This document shows positions 55,780-64,000 of a stretch of DNA of 64,000 nucleotides, piece after piece. This stretch comes from Janthinobacterium lividum (lineage in GTDB: Bacteria; Pseudomonadota; Gammaproteobacteria; Burkholderiales; Burkholderiaceae_D): assembly GCF_034424625.1 (NCBI RefSeq), contig NZ_CP139976.1:4898001-4962000 (forward strand), read 5' to 3'. Numbering within the stretch: position 1 is the stretch's first letter; each line of letters begins with the position of its first letter. The notes beneath the pieces were generated by a model. The model saw only the letters and a list, made by a program, of their open reading frames with translations, did no database searches and was not told the DNA's origin. Both the position numbers and the translations under genes were made by a program.

Positions 55780-57666
55780 TTATTTCCACTTGCCGCGCAA
55801 TTCCTGCACCTTTTGCTGCAGCAATTCCGGCGTGGCGGCCTCGGGCGCCACGGGCATGCCCACGGCCAGCGACAAACGCGAGCGCAAGCCCGCCTTGAAA
55901 GCGCGCTCGAACAAATGGCCATTGCGATGGCTCAGCAGATGCCCCCACAAGCCGCGCAGCGCCAGCGGAATCACGGGTACCTTGCTGCGCTCGACGATCT
56001 TGGCGATGCCGCCCTTGAATTCGCTGATCTGGCCCGTGCGCGTCAGCTTGCCTTCCGGGAAGATGCACACCAGCTCGCCTTCATGCAGCGCTTGCGCGAT
56101 ATCGATGAAAGCCTTTTCCATGAGGAACGGGTCTTCCTTGGCCGGCGCGATGGGGATGGCCTTGGCCGTGCGGAAGATCCAGCCCATCAGCGGCATCTTG
56201 AAGATGCGGTGGTCCATGACGAAACGGATGGGGCGCGGACTGGCCGCCATGATGACGATGGCGTCCACATAGCTGACGTGGTTGCATACCAGCACGGCCG
56301 CCCCTTCCGTAGGGATGCGTTCGCCATCGACCACTTTGACGCGGTGCACGGTCTGGATGAGTATCCACGCGAGGAAACGCATGAGGAATTCCGGCACCAG
56401 CGAAAAGATGTAGGCGGCCACCAGCGCGTTCAGGATGGCCGTGACGAGGAACAGCTGGGGAATCGTAAATCCTTGTCCCAGCAGCACGATGGCCACGCCG
56501 GCCGCCGCCACCATGAACAGCGCGTTGAGGATATTCATGCCGGCGATCGTGCGCGAAATGTGTTTCGGGTCGCAGCGCGTCTGGATCAGGGCGAACAGGG
56601 GCACGATGAAGAAGCCGCCGAAGACGCCGATCATGACGATGTCGATCAAGATGCGCGGCACGCCCGCCTGGCCCACAAAAGCCAGCGCGTCGACCACTTG
56701 CGTATTCGCATACGCATTGCTGGCGAAATACAGGTCGATGCCGAACAGCGACAGGCCGATGGAGCCGAACGGCACCAGGCCGATCTCGATCTTGTGGCCG
56801 GACAGGCGTTCACACAGCAAGGAACCCGTGCCGATGCCGACGGAAAACACGGTCAGCAGCAGCACGAAGACGCTGTGGTCGCCATGCAGGAAATCCTTCG
56901 AGTACACGGGGAACTGCGCCAGGATCAGGGCGCCATAGAACCAGAACCAGGAATTGCCCAGCATGGCCAGGAAGACGGGACGGTTCTTGCGCGAAAAATT
57001 CAGGTTGCGGAACGATTCGGCAACAAAGTTCAAACTCACCTTCAAGTCCGGCTCCGGCGCCGGCGTGCGCGGCACGCGGTAGCTGGCGACCAGGCCGAAC
57101 ACAGCCACGGCGATGGTCGCGCCGGCCACCAGTTCCACGCCCAGCGGCTTGTGCACGATCAGCACGGCGCCAAGGATTTCGCCCAATAAGATGCCGACAA
57201 ACGTGCCCATCTCTATCAAGCCATTGCCGCCAACCAGTTCCTCGGGTTTGAGCTGCTGCGGCAGGTACGCATACTTGACGGGGCCGAACAGGGTCGAATG
57301 CACGCCCATGCCCACCACGGCCGCCACCAGCAGCCACAGCGTATGCGTCATCCAGCCGGCGGCGGCCACGGCCATGATGGCCAGTTCCATCCATTTCACA
57401 AAACGGGCCAGGCCCGCCTTTTCAAACTTGTCGGCCAGCTGGCCCGCCGTGGCTGAAAACACGACGTAGGGCAGGATGAACAGGCCGGGAATCAGGTTGG
57501 TGATGGTGGACGGATCGAGCGTGGTCCAGCTCAGCGCATCGTAGGCGAGGATCACCATCAAGGCCGTCTTGAACAGATTGTCGTTGAAGGCGCCAAAGAA
57601 CTGGGTCCAGAAGAAGGGCCCGAAACGGCGCTGCGACAATAAGGAAAACTGGCTGCTTTGACTCAT
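55780..57666 (-). CDS. MFS transporter-PlsC acyltransferase fusion (LplT-PlsC)
   Basis: A 628-residue fusion. Residues 1 to about 410 form an LplT-like lysophospholipid flippase (FWTQFFGAFNDNLFKTALMVIL). The C-terminus is a 1-acyl-glycerol-phosphate acyltransferase with the block-I motif NHVSYVDA (HX4D) and FPEGKLTRTG (block III). It should flip and re-acylate lysophospholipids. The acyl-ACP synthetase domain found in LplT-PlsC-Aas proteins is missing. ATG at 57666 chosen; an in-frame ATG at 57684 is possible. Convergent with the kinase gene. Confidence 0.88.
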   Translation of the reverse strand: MSQSSQFSLLSQRRFGPFFWTQFFGAFNDNLFKTALMVILAYDALSWTTLDPSTITNLIPGLFILPYVVFSATAGQLADKFEKAGLARFVKWMELAIMAVAAAGWMTHTLWLLVAAVVGMGVHSTLFGPVKYAYLPQQLKPEELVGGNGLIEMGTFVGILLGEILGAVLIVHKPLGVELVAGATIAVAVFGLVASYRVPRTPAPEPDLKVSLNFVAESFRNLNFSRKNRPVFLAMLGNSWFWFYGALILAQFPVYSKDFLHGDHSVFVLLLTVFSVGIGTGSLLCERLSGHKIEIGLVPFGSIGLSLFGIDLYFASNAYANTQVVDALAFVGQAGVPRILIDIVMIGVFGGFFIVPLFALIQTRCDPKHISRTIAGMNILNALFMVAAAGVAIVLLGQGFTIPQLFLVTAILNALVAAYIFSLVPEFLMRFLAWILIQTVHRVKVVDGERIPTEGAAVLVCNHVSYVDAIVIMAASPRPIRFVMDHRIFKMPLMGWIFRTAKAIPIAPAKEDPFLMEKAFIDIAQALHEGELVCIFPEGKLTRTGQISEFKGGIAKIVERSKVPVIPLALRGLWGHLLSHRNGHLFERAFKAGLRSRLSLAVGMPVAPEAATPELLQQKVQELRGKWK

Positions 57667-57911
57667 GGCATGGGGAACTGGCAATTAAGGAATTGCTAAA
57701 ATACAGCACTATCTTGCGCACGACAATCTGAATGTCGACATCTTGCTTGGCGTCAATATGGAAAACGGCATGCCGCGTCATGCTCGCCTTGCCGCTCCAT
57801 GCGCTGGCTGGCACTTACCCTGACACAACAGAAATCGCTTGTTTCTTGATAATAAGGTAATGTGCGCATACCGCTGGCGCCCTTGCCCGCCCCTCCCGGA
57901 AAGCTCCCGAC

Positions 57912-60900
57912 ATGTCTGGATTCACATCATTGACCATCCTGGCCTTGCTGGTCACCGCCTTCGTGCTGGTGCTGCAGCACCGCAGGAAAGTAGCGGATCT
58001 GGAGTTGCTGACGGCGCGTTTGCGCAAGGAAGTCGACAGTATCCAGCAGCGCCTGCGGGCGCTGGAAGGCCAGGCCGAAGCGCCTGCGGCTACGTCCGTC
58101 GTTGCCGTAGCACCCGCCGAGCCCGCCAACGTGGCGCCGGTGGCCGTGCCGGCGCCCCTACCGACGCCCAGCCCCGTGCCGCAGGCGGCAGCGCTCAAGG
58201 TGGCCGAAGTGGCGCAGGCCGCGCCGGCAGCAGCTCCCGCACCCGCCGCGCCCGTGCCCCCAAAACCAGCCCCGCCGATTCCAGCCCGGCCCGCTCCTGC
58301 CGTCCCCAACACCCCTTCCTGGATCGCGCACCCGGACGGCCTCGTTGCCAAGGCAAAGAACTGGCTATTCACCGGCAACCTGGTTGCCAAGCTGGGCTTG
58401 CTGATCCTCTTCCTCGGCGTCAGCTTCCTGCTCAAGTACGTGTCGGCGCAGGTCACGCTGCCCATCGAACTGCGCCTGGCCGGCATCGCGCTGGCCGATA
58501 TCGCCCTGCTGGCCTGGGCCTGGCGCATCCGCCTCAGCCGTCCCGGCATCAGCCTGCCGCTGCAGGGCACGGCGCTGGCGATATTGATGCTGGTGACGTT
58601 TGGCGCCTTCCGCCTGTATGAACTGATCCCGGCCGGCCTGGCGTTTGCCGTGCTGTTCGTGCTGACGGCGTTCACGTGTCTGCTGGCCGTGCTGCAAAAC
58701 GCCGTCTGGCTGGCCGTCTTCGGCATCGTCGGCGGTTTTGCCGTGCCCCTGCTCGTGTCGACGGGCAGCGGCAACCATATCGGCCTGTTCAGCTATTACG
58801 CGCTGCTCAATGCGGGCGTCTTCGCCATCGCCCTGAAACGCGCCTGGCGCGTCCTGAATGTGCTGAGCTTTGGCTTTACCTTCGTCGTCGCCACCACCTG
58901 GGGCCTGCTGCGCTACACGCCCGAGCACTACCTGTCGACGCAGCTGTTCTTGATCCTCTTCGTGCTGTTCTACGTCGGCATCGCCATCGCCTATTGCGCG
59001 CGCCAGACGCCGCGCCTCAAGCATTACGTGGATGGCACCCTCGTCTTTGGCACGCCGCTGGCGGCCATGGGCTTGCAATACGGCCTGGTCCAGCACTTTC
59101 ACTTCGGCCTGGCCTTTTCCGCGCTGATTGCCGGCCTGGGCTACACGGGACTGGCCGTGGCACTGTGGCGCCGCGCAGGTTTCAAACTGCTGGCCGAAGC
59201 CTTCCTCGCGCTGGGCATCGTCTTCGGCACCCTGGCCATTCCGTTCGCCCTCGATGGCCGGTGGACGTCCGCCGCCTGGGCGCTGGAAGGCGCGGGCATC
59301 GTCTGGGTCGGCTTGCGCCAGCGCCAGACACTGGCCTGGGCCTTCGGCCTGCTGGTGCAGGGGGCCGCCTGGATTGCCTTCCTGATCGCCATGCAGGAAC
59401 TCGATACGGCCGCGGCCCTGCACGCCAACATCTGGCTCGGCTGCGCGCTGCTGGCCGCCGCCGCGCTGGTGATGGCCTACAATTTCCGCCGCCACGCCAG
59501 CCATTTGCATCCGGAGTTCATGAGCAGCCTGTCCGTGCTCTTCCTGACGGCCGCCGCAGCCTGGCTGCTGGGCGGCATCTGGAGCGAAATTCTGCTGCGC
59601 ACGGATGCCACCACGCAATTGAACCTGCTCACCGTCAGCGCGCTGGCTGTGGCCGCCTTGCTGGCGGTGCTGGCGCGGCGCGAACAATGGCATGCACCGC
59701 GCGCGCTGCTGCTGGCCGTGCAGGTGCTGGCCGGCATGGTCATGCTCAGCCGCGCCAGCTGGGCCTGGGACCAGCACCCGGCCAGCCTGTTCGACGGTTC
59801 CTTCCTCAGCGCGCTGCTGCTGGGCGCCGCCGCCTTTGCCAGCGCCCGCTTCCTTGCGCTGCGCGCGCGCGGCGGCGACGAACTGCTGGCCCTGGCAGCG
59901 CGCCCCCTGCTGGTCTGGAGCGGCTTGCTGTGGTTTGCCGCCATCCTCGTGCCGCTCGTCAGCTGGCTGCTGCGCCTGATCGACGGTAACCTGGAGCTGC
60001 AGCCGCATGCGGGCGAGCACTGGCTGGCGCTGTACCTGATCGCCGTGTCCGTCACGACGCCCGTGTTCGCCCTCCTGGCGCGGCGCCTCGATTGGCCGCA
60101 GCTGCGCTGGTTCACCGTCGCCGCCTGGCTCGGTCTGGGCCTGTGGAGCGCCAACATGCTGCTGGCGCTGTATCTGCGCGATTACCTGCCGACCGGCTTG
60201 AGCTGGCTGGCGCTGGCCAGCGCCCTGGCGGCCGGCGAATACCTGCTGCTGGCCTGGCCGCAAGCGGGCTGGCAACTCGGCCTGCGGGCGCAGCGCCTGC
60301 TGCATACGCTGCGCACTGCCGCGCCATGGCTGATGCTGTGGCCGGTCGGCGCCATGCATGTCAACGCCTGGCTGGCACAGCATGAAGACAGCGTCAGCCC
60401 GGCCTGGGCCCGCTACTTGCCAGCCTGGGCCATGATGCTGGTGCTGGCCTTGCTGATCCGCCGCTGCCGCGCGGGCGCCTGGCCGGTGGCGCCGATTGCA
60501 GAGTGGTACCAGCGCACCTTGATACCGCTGGGCGCACTCTGGTCGCTGCTGCTGATTGCCGCCTGGAATATTGTCGACGATGGCGCCATGGCCCCGCTGC
60601 CCTACTTGCCGCTGCTCAATCCGCTGGACTTGAGCACGGGCTTTGCCATCCTGCTGGCCATTGCCAGCTACCGCCTGCTGCCGGCGAAGCAGTTGCCCCT
60701 GCCTGCCCTGTGGCAAGCACGTCTGCCTGCCGTGGCCGCCTGCTGCGTGTATCTGTGGTTCAACCTGATGCTGCTGCGCACGGTATCGCACTATGTCGGC
60801 GTGCCGTATACCTTTGACGCCATGCTGGCCTCGCAATTCGTCCAAGCGATGCTGTCGCTGGTATGGAGCATCACGGCCCTGCTGCTGATGCGCCACGCGG

Positions 60901-61118
60901 CGCGCCATCAACGGCGCCAGCAATGGAGCATGGGCGCTGTGCTGTTGGGACTGGTTGTCTTGAAACTGTTCCTGATCGACCTGTCGAACGTGGGCGGCAT
61001 CGAACGCATCATCTCCTTTGTCGGTGTCGGCTTGCTGATGGTCTTGATCGGCTACCTGGCGCCCTTCCCCAAGGCTGCCGCGCCAGCGCCAGCCGAACCG
61101 CAACAAGGAGCAGCATGA
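57912..61118 (+). CDS. DUF2339 polytopic membrane protein
   Basis: A 1068-residue inner-membrane protein. One N-terminal helix (SLTILALLVTAFVLVLQ), a coiled coil (residues ~28-55, 'VADLELLTARLRKEVDSIQQRLRALEG'), a Pro/Ala-rich linker to about 135, then 20 or more membrane helices beginning at 'NWLFTGNLVAKLGLLILFLGVSFLLKYVS', the hallmark of DUF2339. Function unknown. Possibly envelope-linked. It overlaps the DUF3999 gene by ATGA, a pairing I recall in other proteobacteria. Confidence 0.9.
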   Translation: MSGFTSLTILALLVTAFVLVLQHRRKVADLELLTARLRKEVDSIQQRLRALEGQAEAPAATSVVAVAPAEPANVAPVAVPAPLPTPSPVPQAAALKVAEVAQAAPAAAPAPAAPVPPKPAPPIPARPAPAVPNTPSWIAHPDGLVAKAKNWLFTGNLVAKLGLLILFLGVSFLLKYVSAQVTLPIELRLAGIALADIALLAWAWRIRLSRPGISLPLQGTALAILMLVTFGAFRLYELIPAGLAFAVLFVLTAFTCLLAVLQNAVWLAVFGIVGGFAVPLLVSTGSGNHIGLFSYYALLNAGVFAIALKRAWRVLNVLSFGFTFVVATTWGLLRYTPEHYLSTQLFLILFVLFYVGIAIAYCARQTPRLKHYVDGTLVFGTPLAAMGLQYGLVQHFHFGLAFSALIAGLGYTGLAVALWRRAGFKLLAEAFLALGIVFGTLAIPFALDGRWTSAAWALEGAGIVWVGLRQRQTLAWAFGLLVQGAAWIAFLIAMQELDTAAALHANIWLGCALLAAAALVMAYNFRRHASHLHPEFMSSLSVLFLTAAAAWLLGGIWSEILLRTDATTQLNLLTVSALAVAALLAVLARREQWHAPRALLLAVQVLAGMVMLSRASWAWDQHPASLFDGSFLSALLLGAAAFASARFLALRARGGDELLALAARPLLVWSGLLWFAAILVPLVSWLLRLIDGNLELQPHAGEHWLALYLIAVSVTTPVFALLARRLDWPQLRWFTVAAWLGLGLWSANMLLALYLRDYLPTGLSWLALASALAAGEYLLLAWPQAGWQLGLRAQRLLHTLRTAAPWLMLWPVGAMHVNAWLAQHEDSVSPAWARYLPAWAMMLVLALLIRRCRAGAWPVAPIAEWYQRTLIPLGALWSLLLIAAWNIVDDGAMAPLPYLPLLNPLDLSTGFAILLAIASYRLLPAKQLPLPALWQARLPAVAACCVYLWFNLMLLRTVSHYVGVPYTFDAMLASQFVQAMLSLVWSITALLLMRHAARHQRRQQWSMGAVLLGLVVLKLFLIDLSNVGGIERIISFVGVGLLMVLIGYLAPFPKAAAPAPAEPQQGAA

Positions 61119-62572
61119 AACACTCATTGATCTGCTGCAGCCTGCTGCTGGCAGGCGCCGCGCTGGCCGCACCTGGCCAGGACAGGCCACAGGACTACGG
61201 CTGGAGCATGCCGGTGACCGTGCCGGCCGGCGCGGGCATCGTCAAGCTGGCATTGCCCAGCGAAGTCTACCTGCACGCCAGCTCGGCCAGCCTGGCCGAC
61301 GTGCGGCTGTTCGATGCCGACGGCAAGCGCCTGGCCTATGCCATCGGCGCGCCGCCCGCCCCATCGGCGACGCAGCGGACAGCCATTCCCGTCCGCATTT
61401 TCCCCGTGACGGGCGCGCCGGCAACTGGCGACGGCTTGCAAGGCATCGACATCCGCACGGCGGACGATGGCCGCTTGCTGTCGGTCAGCACCCGCGCCGG
61501 CACGGCAGCGGCCACGGCGGCGCTGCAAGCGCTGATCCTCGACCTGGGCAAGCAGACGCAAGACAGGCGCATCGCCGCCTTGCGCTTCACGCCACCGGAG
61601 CGCACGCAAAATTACAGTGCGCAAGTGCTGCTGGAAGTGAGCGACGACCTGAAGCAATGGGACGCCATCGGCACCACCACCTTGAATTGGCTCAGCAACA
61701 GTGACACGCAAACGCTGGCCAACGACAGCATCGCTTTTGCGCCACGCGCTTTCCGCTACGCGCGCCTGAGCTGGCAGGAAGGCCAGCCGCTGGTGTTTGC
61801 ATCGATTGCGGCGCAAGCCGTCAGCGAAACCGAGGCGGCGCCGCCACGCGCGAACATCGTGCTGCGCGGTGCGCCAGGCAAACTTGCTGGCGATTGGGCG
61901 TATGCCACGCCGATCGCCATTCCCGCCGACAGCATTGCGCTGCAATTCAAGGAGCGCAATGTGGTGCTGCCCGTCACGCTGGGCGTGTATCGCCAAAGTC
62001 ATTATGTGCCGCAGCGCCGCCTGTCCCTGCACCGGCAAACGCGACCGGCAAATGGCGAATATTTTGAGCCGCTGCTGACCACCAGCTTTTACCGTATCAG
62101 CGAGGCTGGCAAGGAACGCGTCTCCGGCGACCTGGCCATGCCCGTGGTGCAGACCACGCAATGGGTGCTGCGGCCCGAGTCGCAAAGTACGGCGATGCCG
62201 ACCAGCGCGCCGCTGTTGCGCCTTGGCTGGACGCCGGAAACGCTGGTGTTCCTGGCCGGCGGCAAGGGACCATATCATCTGGTGTTCGGCAAAGCCGACG
62301 CGCAACCGGTGGCGCAGCCGCTGTCGCAGGTGGCACCAGGCTATCGCGACGGCGAACTGCAGGCGCTGCCGATTGCCACATTGGGTGCGTTGACGGCGCG
62401 CGCTGGCGCAAGCGACGCCGCGCCGGCACCGGCTGGCACCAGTGCGCCATGGCGCCTGGCCGCGCTATGGGCGGCCCTGCTGCTGGGCGTGTCCGTGCTG
62501 GGCTTTTTTGCCTGGCGTTTGCTGACGCAGATGAAAGAGGAACAAGGCAGTACCGACAAGCAGCAACATTAG
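61115..62572 (+). CDS. DUF3999 family exported protein
   Basis: A 485-residue protein: signal peptide CCSLLLAGAALAA, a beta-rich periplasmic body ('YGWSMPVTVPAGAGIVKLALPSEVYLHASSASLADVRLFDADGKRLAYAIG', 'VLLEVSDDLKQWDAIGTTTLNWL') and one C-terminal membrane helix (LAALWAALLLGVSVLGFFAWRLL). This fits DUF3999. Start at 61115 overlaps the DUF2339 stop; AAGGAG upstream. Likely partner of the DUF2339 protein in the envelope. Biochemical role unknown. Confidence 0.88.
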   Translation: MKHSLICCSLLLAGAALAAPGQDRPQDYGWSMPVTVPAGAGIVKLALPSEVYLHASSASLADVRLFDADGKRLAYAIGAPPAPSATQRTAIPVRIFPVTGAPATGDGLQGIDIRTADDGRLLSVSTRAGTAAATAALQALILDLGKQTQDRRIAALRFTPPERTQNYSAQVLLEVSDDLKQWDAIGTTTLNWLSNSDTQTLANDSIAFAPRAFRYARLSWQEGQPLVFASIAAQAVSETEAAPPRANIVLRGAPGKLAGDWAYATPIAIPADSIALQFKERNVVLPVTLGVYRQSHYVPQRRLSLHRQTRPANGEYFEPLLTTSFYRISEAGKERVSGDLAMPVVQTTQWVLRPESQSTAMPTSAPLLRLGWTPETLVFLAGGKGPYHLVFGKADAQPVAQPLSQVAPGYRDGELQALPIATLGALTARAGASDAAPAPAGTSAPWRLAALWAALLLGVSVLGFFAWRLLTQMKEEQGSTDKQQH

Positions 62573-62596
62573 CCGGTTGGCCGCGATATCGCTGCC

Positions 62597-63340
62597 TTAC
62601 TGCCGCAGCAGCGCCTTGAACGTCTGCGGCATCCACGGCCGCGCCGCCAGCATGAAGCTGATGGCCAGGCGCTCCTCACCAGGCAGGCGCGCGTCTTCCT
62701 GGTGTTGCTGCGAGAATTCCACCGCGACTTGCTTCAGGCGCTCCAGCAAGGCCGCCGTGGACTTTTTCGACAGCATCACATTCACCAGGCGCAGCAATTC
62801 CGTTTCGCCATCGAATTGCGAATTCAAATAGTCGCCATAGGCTTCCTTTTTGAAATACGTATGGATGGGACCGTTCGGTATCCACGCAAACGTGCGCGCC
62901 ACCAGCAGTTTGACCCGGTTATTCGGCAGCAGTTCCAGAAAACCGATCTTGTCGAGGCGCAGCAGGTATTTCACGGCTTGCGCTTCGCTGATGTCGTAGA
63001 TGGCGACGATCTGTTCCAGCGGTAACAGGTTCAGGGCGGACACGGCCACCACGAACAGCCGGGTGTCCTCGATGATTTCCTTTTCCTGCGCATACGTCAG
63101 CCCCGTGATCAGGGTGGGCGCGGCCTGGGCTGACTGCACGGCCAGCGCCAGCTGCTGGAAATCGCTGCCGATGGCCACCAGGATCTGATCCAGCCGCTGC
63201 AGGGTAAATTGCTTCTGCGAAAACATCCGCTTGACGCTGGCTTCGGATACGCCGATGCGCTGGGCCAGCTCGGCATACGTGACGGAACGCGCTTTCAACA
63301 GGCGTTTCAAGGCTTCGATCAAGGCGTGGGTTTGCGGCAT
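62597..63340 (-). CDS. XRE-family HTH regulator
   Basis: A 247-residue regulator: N-terminal XRE helix-turn-helix (LKARSVTYAELAQRIGVSEASVKRMFSQKQFTLQRLDQILVAIG). A winged-helix-like middle ('LLPLEQIVAIYDISEAQAVKYLLRLDKIGFLELLPNNRVKLLVARTFAWIPNGPIHTYF') and a C-terminal part with no recognisable enzyme motif follow. It is divergent from a small exported protein, with inverted repeats in the shared promoter gap. Confidence 0.88.
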   Translation of the reverse strand: MPQTHALIEALKRLLKARSVTYAELAQRIGVSEASVKRMFSQKQFTLQRLDQILVAIGSDFQQLALAVQSAQAAPTLITGLTYAQEKEIIEDTRLFVVAVSALNLLPLEQIVAIYDISEAQAVKYLLRLDKIGFLELLPNNRVKLLVARTFAWIPNGPIHTYFKKEAYGDYLNSQFDGETELLRLVNVMLSKKSTAALLERLKQVAVEFSQQHQEDARLPGEERLAISFMLAARPWMPQTFKALLRQ

Positions 63341-63383
63341 GCACTTCCTTTATATAAATAGCATCGGTTCCAGCGGCAAAAAA

Positions 63384-63430
63384 GTAGCGCAATACGCTAC
63401 CTGCGGTATGCCTGCCCGCTACGAGTAGCG
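63384..63430. promoter_or_regulatory. Paired inverted repeats, candidate operator
   Basis: GTAGCG-N5-CGCTAC at 63384-63400 and CGCTAC-GA-GTAGCG at 63417-63430 share the same hexamer in opposite arrangements. They lie in the 160-bp gap between the XRE gene and the divergent small exported protein, 44-90 bp from the XRE start. Likely binding sites of the XRE protein (inference). Confidence 0.45.
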
Positions 63431-63500
63431 TTTTCATTGACCAATTGCCCACAGTCTACAATGATGGCGTTGCCACTTGGCACACTTGAAGGAGAAACAC

Positions 63501-63923
63501 ATGAAACGCCTGCTGCCCCTCTGCCTGTCCCTGTCGCTGTTGACGCTCTCCGTGGCCGCTCCCGGCCTGGTCCACGCCGCCGCCTCCGAGAACCTGTCGA
63601 AAGGCTCGCAAAACCTCAGCCAGGGTTCCGCCGTGGTCGTCGCGGGTTCCATGTCGATGCTGGTCGCCTCCGGCCAGGTGGTCGTCGCCAGCGTGGAAAC
63701 GGTGGGCGAAGGCATCGTCATCGTGCTGAAAGGCGCGTCCGAAGCGGGCGGCGCTTCCATCCAGATGAGCGCGCAAGCGGCCAAGGGCCTGTCGCTGGCA
63801 GCCGGCACCGTGGTCAACGTGGTGGCGCTGTCCACCGGCCACATGCTGGTCATGTCCGGCAAGGCCATCGCCTTCATCCCGAACGAACTGGGCAAGGCGC
63901 TGCTGCACCACTCCAAAGCGTAA
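63501..63923 (+). CDS. Small exported protein of unknown function
   Basis: A 140-residue protein with a clear signal peptide (KRLLPLCLSLSLLTLSVAAPGLVHA), cleaved before AASENL. The mature part is Ser/Gly/Ala/Val-rich ('NLSKGSQNLSQGSAVVVAGSMSMLVASGQVVVASVETVGEGIVIVLKGASE') with long hydrophobic, strand-like stretches and no cysteine. GGAG seven bases before ATG 63501 rejects an in-frame ATG at 63477. I do not recognise the family. Followed 24 bp later by another exported protein. Confidence 0.8.
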   Translation: MKRLLPLCLSLSLLTLSVAAPGLVHAAASENLSKGSQNLSQGSAVVVAGSMSMLVASGQVVVASVETVGEGIVIVLKGASEAGGASIQMSAQAAKGLSLAAGTVVNVVALSTGHMLVMSGKAIAFIPNELGKALLHHSKA

Positions 63924-63947
63924 GCACCAATGAAGAAAGGACATCCC

Positions 63948-64000
63948 ATGAAACACTTGCTCGCCATCGCCCTGCTGTGCGCCGCCATGGCGCCGCTGGC
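63948..64000 (+). CDS. Exported protein, 5' end only
   Basis: Only the signal peptide is visible (KHLLAIALLCAAMAPLA), starting at ATG 63948 with GAAAGG upstream. The frame runs off the window. It follows the small exported protein closely, so the two are probably co-transcribed. No function can be assigned. Confidence 0.65.
   Translation, partial: MKHLLAIALLCAAMAPL

Overview
The window is about 64 kb of GC-rich DNA from a Gram-negative betaproteobacterium. The gene content and codon use (OprM-type RND pump, betaproteobacterial-style LeuB, giant Ig-repeat autotransporters, DUF2339/DUF3999 pair, KaiC-kinase pair) fit an Oxalobacteraceae member of the Janthinobacterium/Duganella/Massilia type. 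The taxon is an inference from gene style, not from a marker gene.

Layout. (1) 1-14.1 kb is a surface region. Two giant repeat proteins on the minus strand (one cut by the window edge, one a 2623-residue autotransporter) flank three small plus-strand phage-tail-collar proteins and a DUF6916 protein. (2) 14.7-18.0 kb holds an S9 peptidase, a DinB-type protein and a small conserved protein. (3) 18.1-44.6 kb is the most interesting part. A LuxI-type acyl-homoserine-lactone synthase with a convincing lux box sits at one end. Next comes a tight 20.4-kb array of 19 minus-strand genes (39,261 down to 18,808) with no gap over 80 bp and many ATGA overlaps. Then come a divergent citrate-synthase-like gene, a PEBP protein, an AraC regulator, a LuxR receptor-regulator and a ferredoxin reductase. 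(4) 44.5-45.7 kb is an insertion scar: a tRNA-Pro gene, a second decayed copy of its 3' end and terminator, and two copies of an internally deleted IS21-family element. (5) 45.8-52.4 kb is an RND efflux operon with its TetR regulator. Its adaptor gene is broken by an in-frame amber codon just after the lipobox. (6) 52.7-64 kb holds a KaiC-like ATPase with a hybrid histidine kinase, an LplT-PlsC fusion, DUF2339 and DUF3999 membrane proteins, an XRE regulator and small exported proteins.

How the central array may work (inference). It encodes a homocitrate/isopropylmalate-synthase-like enzyme, two LeuC/LeuD isomerase pairs, one LeuB dehydrogenase, two divergent YrdC/Sua5-like proteins, a haem-oxygenase-like di-iron oxidase (HDO) with a complete metal motif, an amidohydrolase, an MFS exporter, a thioredoxin-like [2Fe-2S] ferredoxin, two ABC importers and a porin. 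This looks like a small-molecule biosynthesis and transport cluster that uses leucine-type 2-oxo-acid chain extension plus oxidative and carbamoyl/acyl-adenylate chemistry. It is probably under quorum control. I do not recognise it as a described pathway. LeuC2 is also fused in frame to a 241-residue outer-membrane-like segment.
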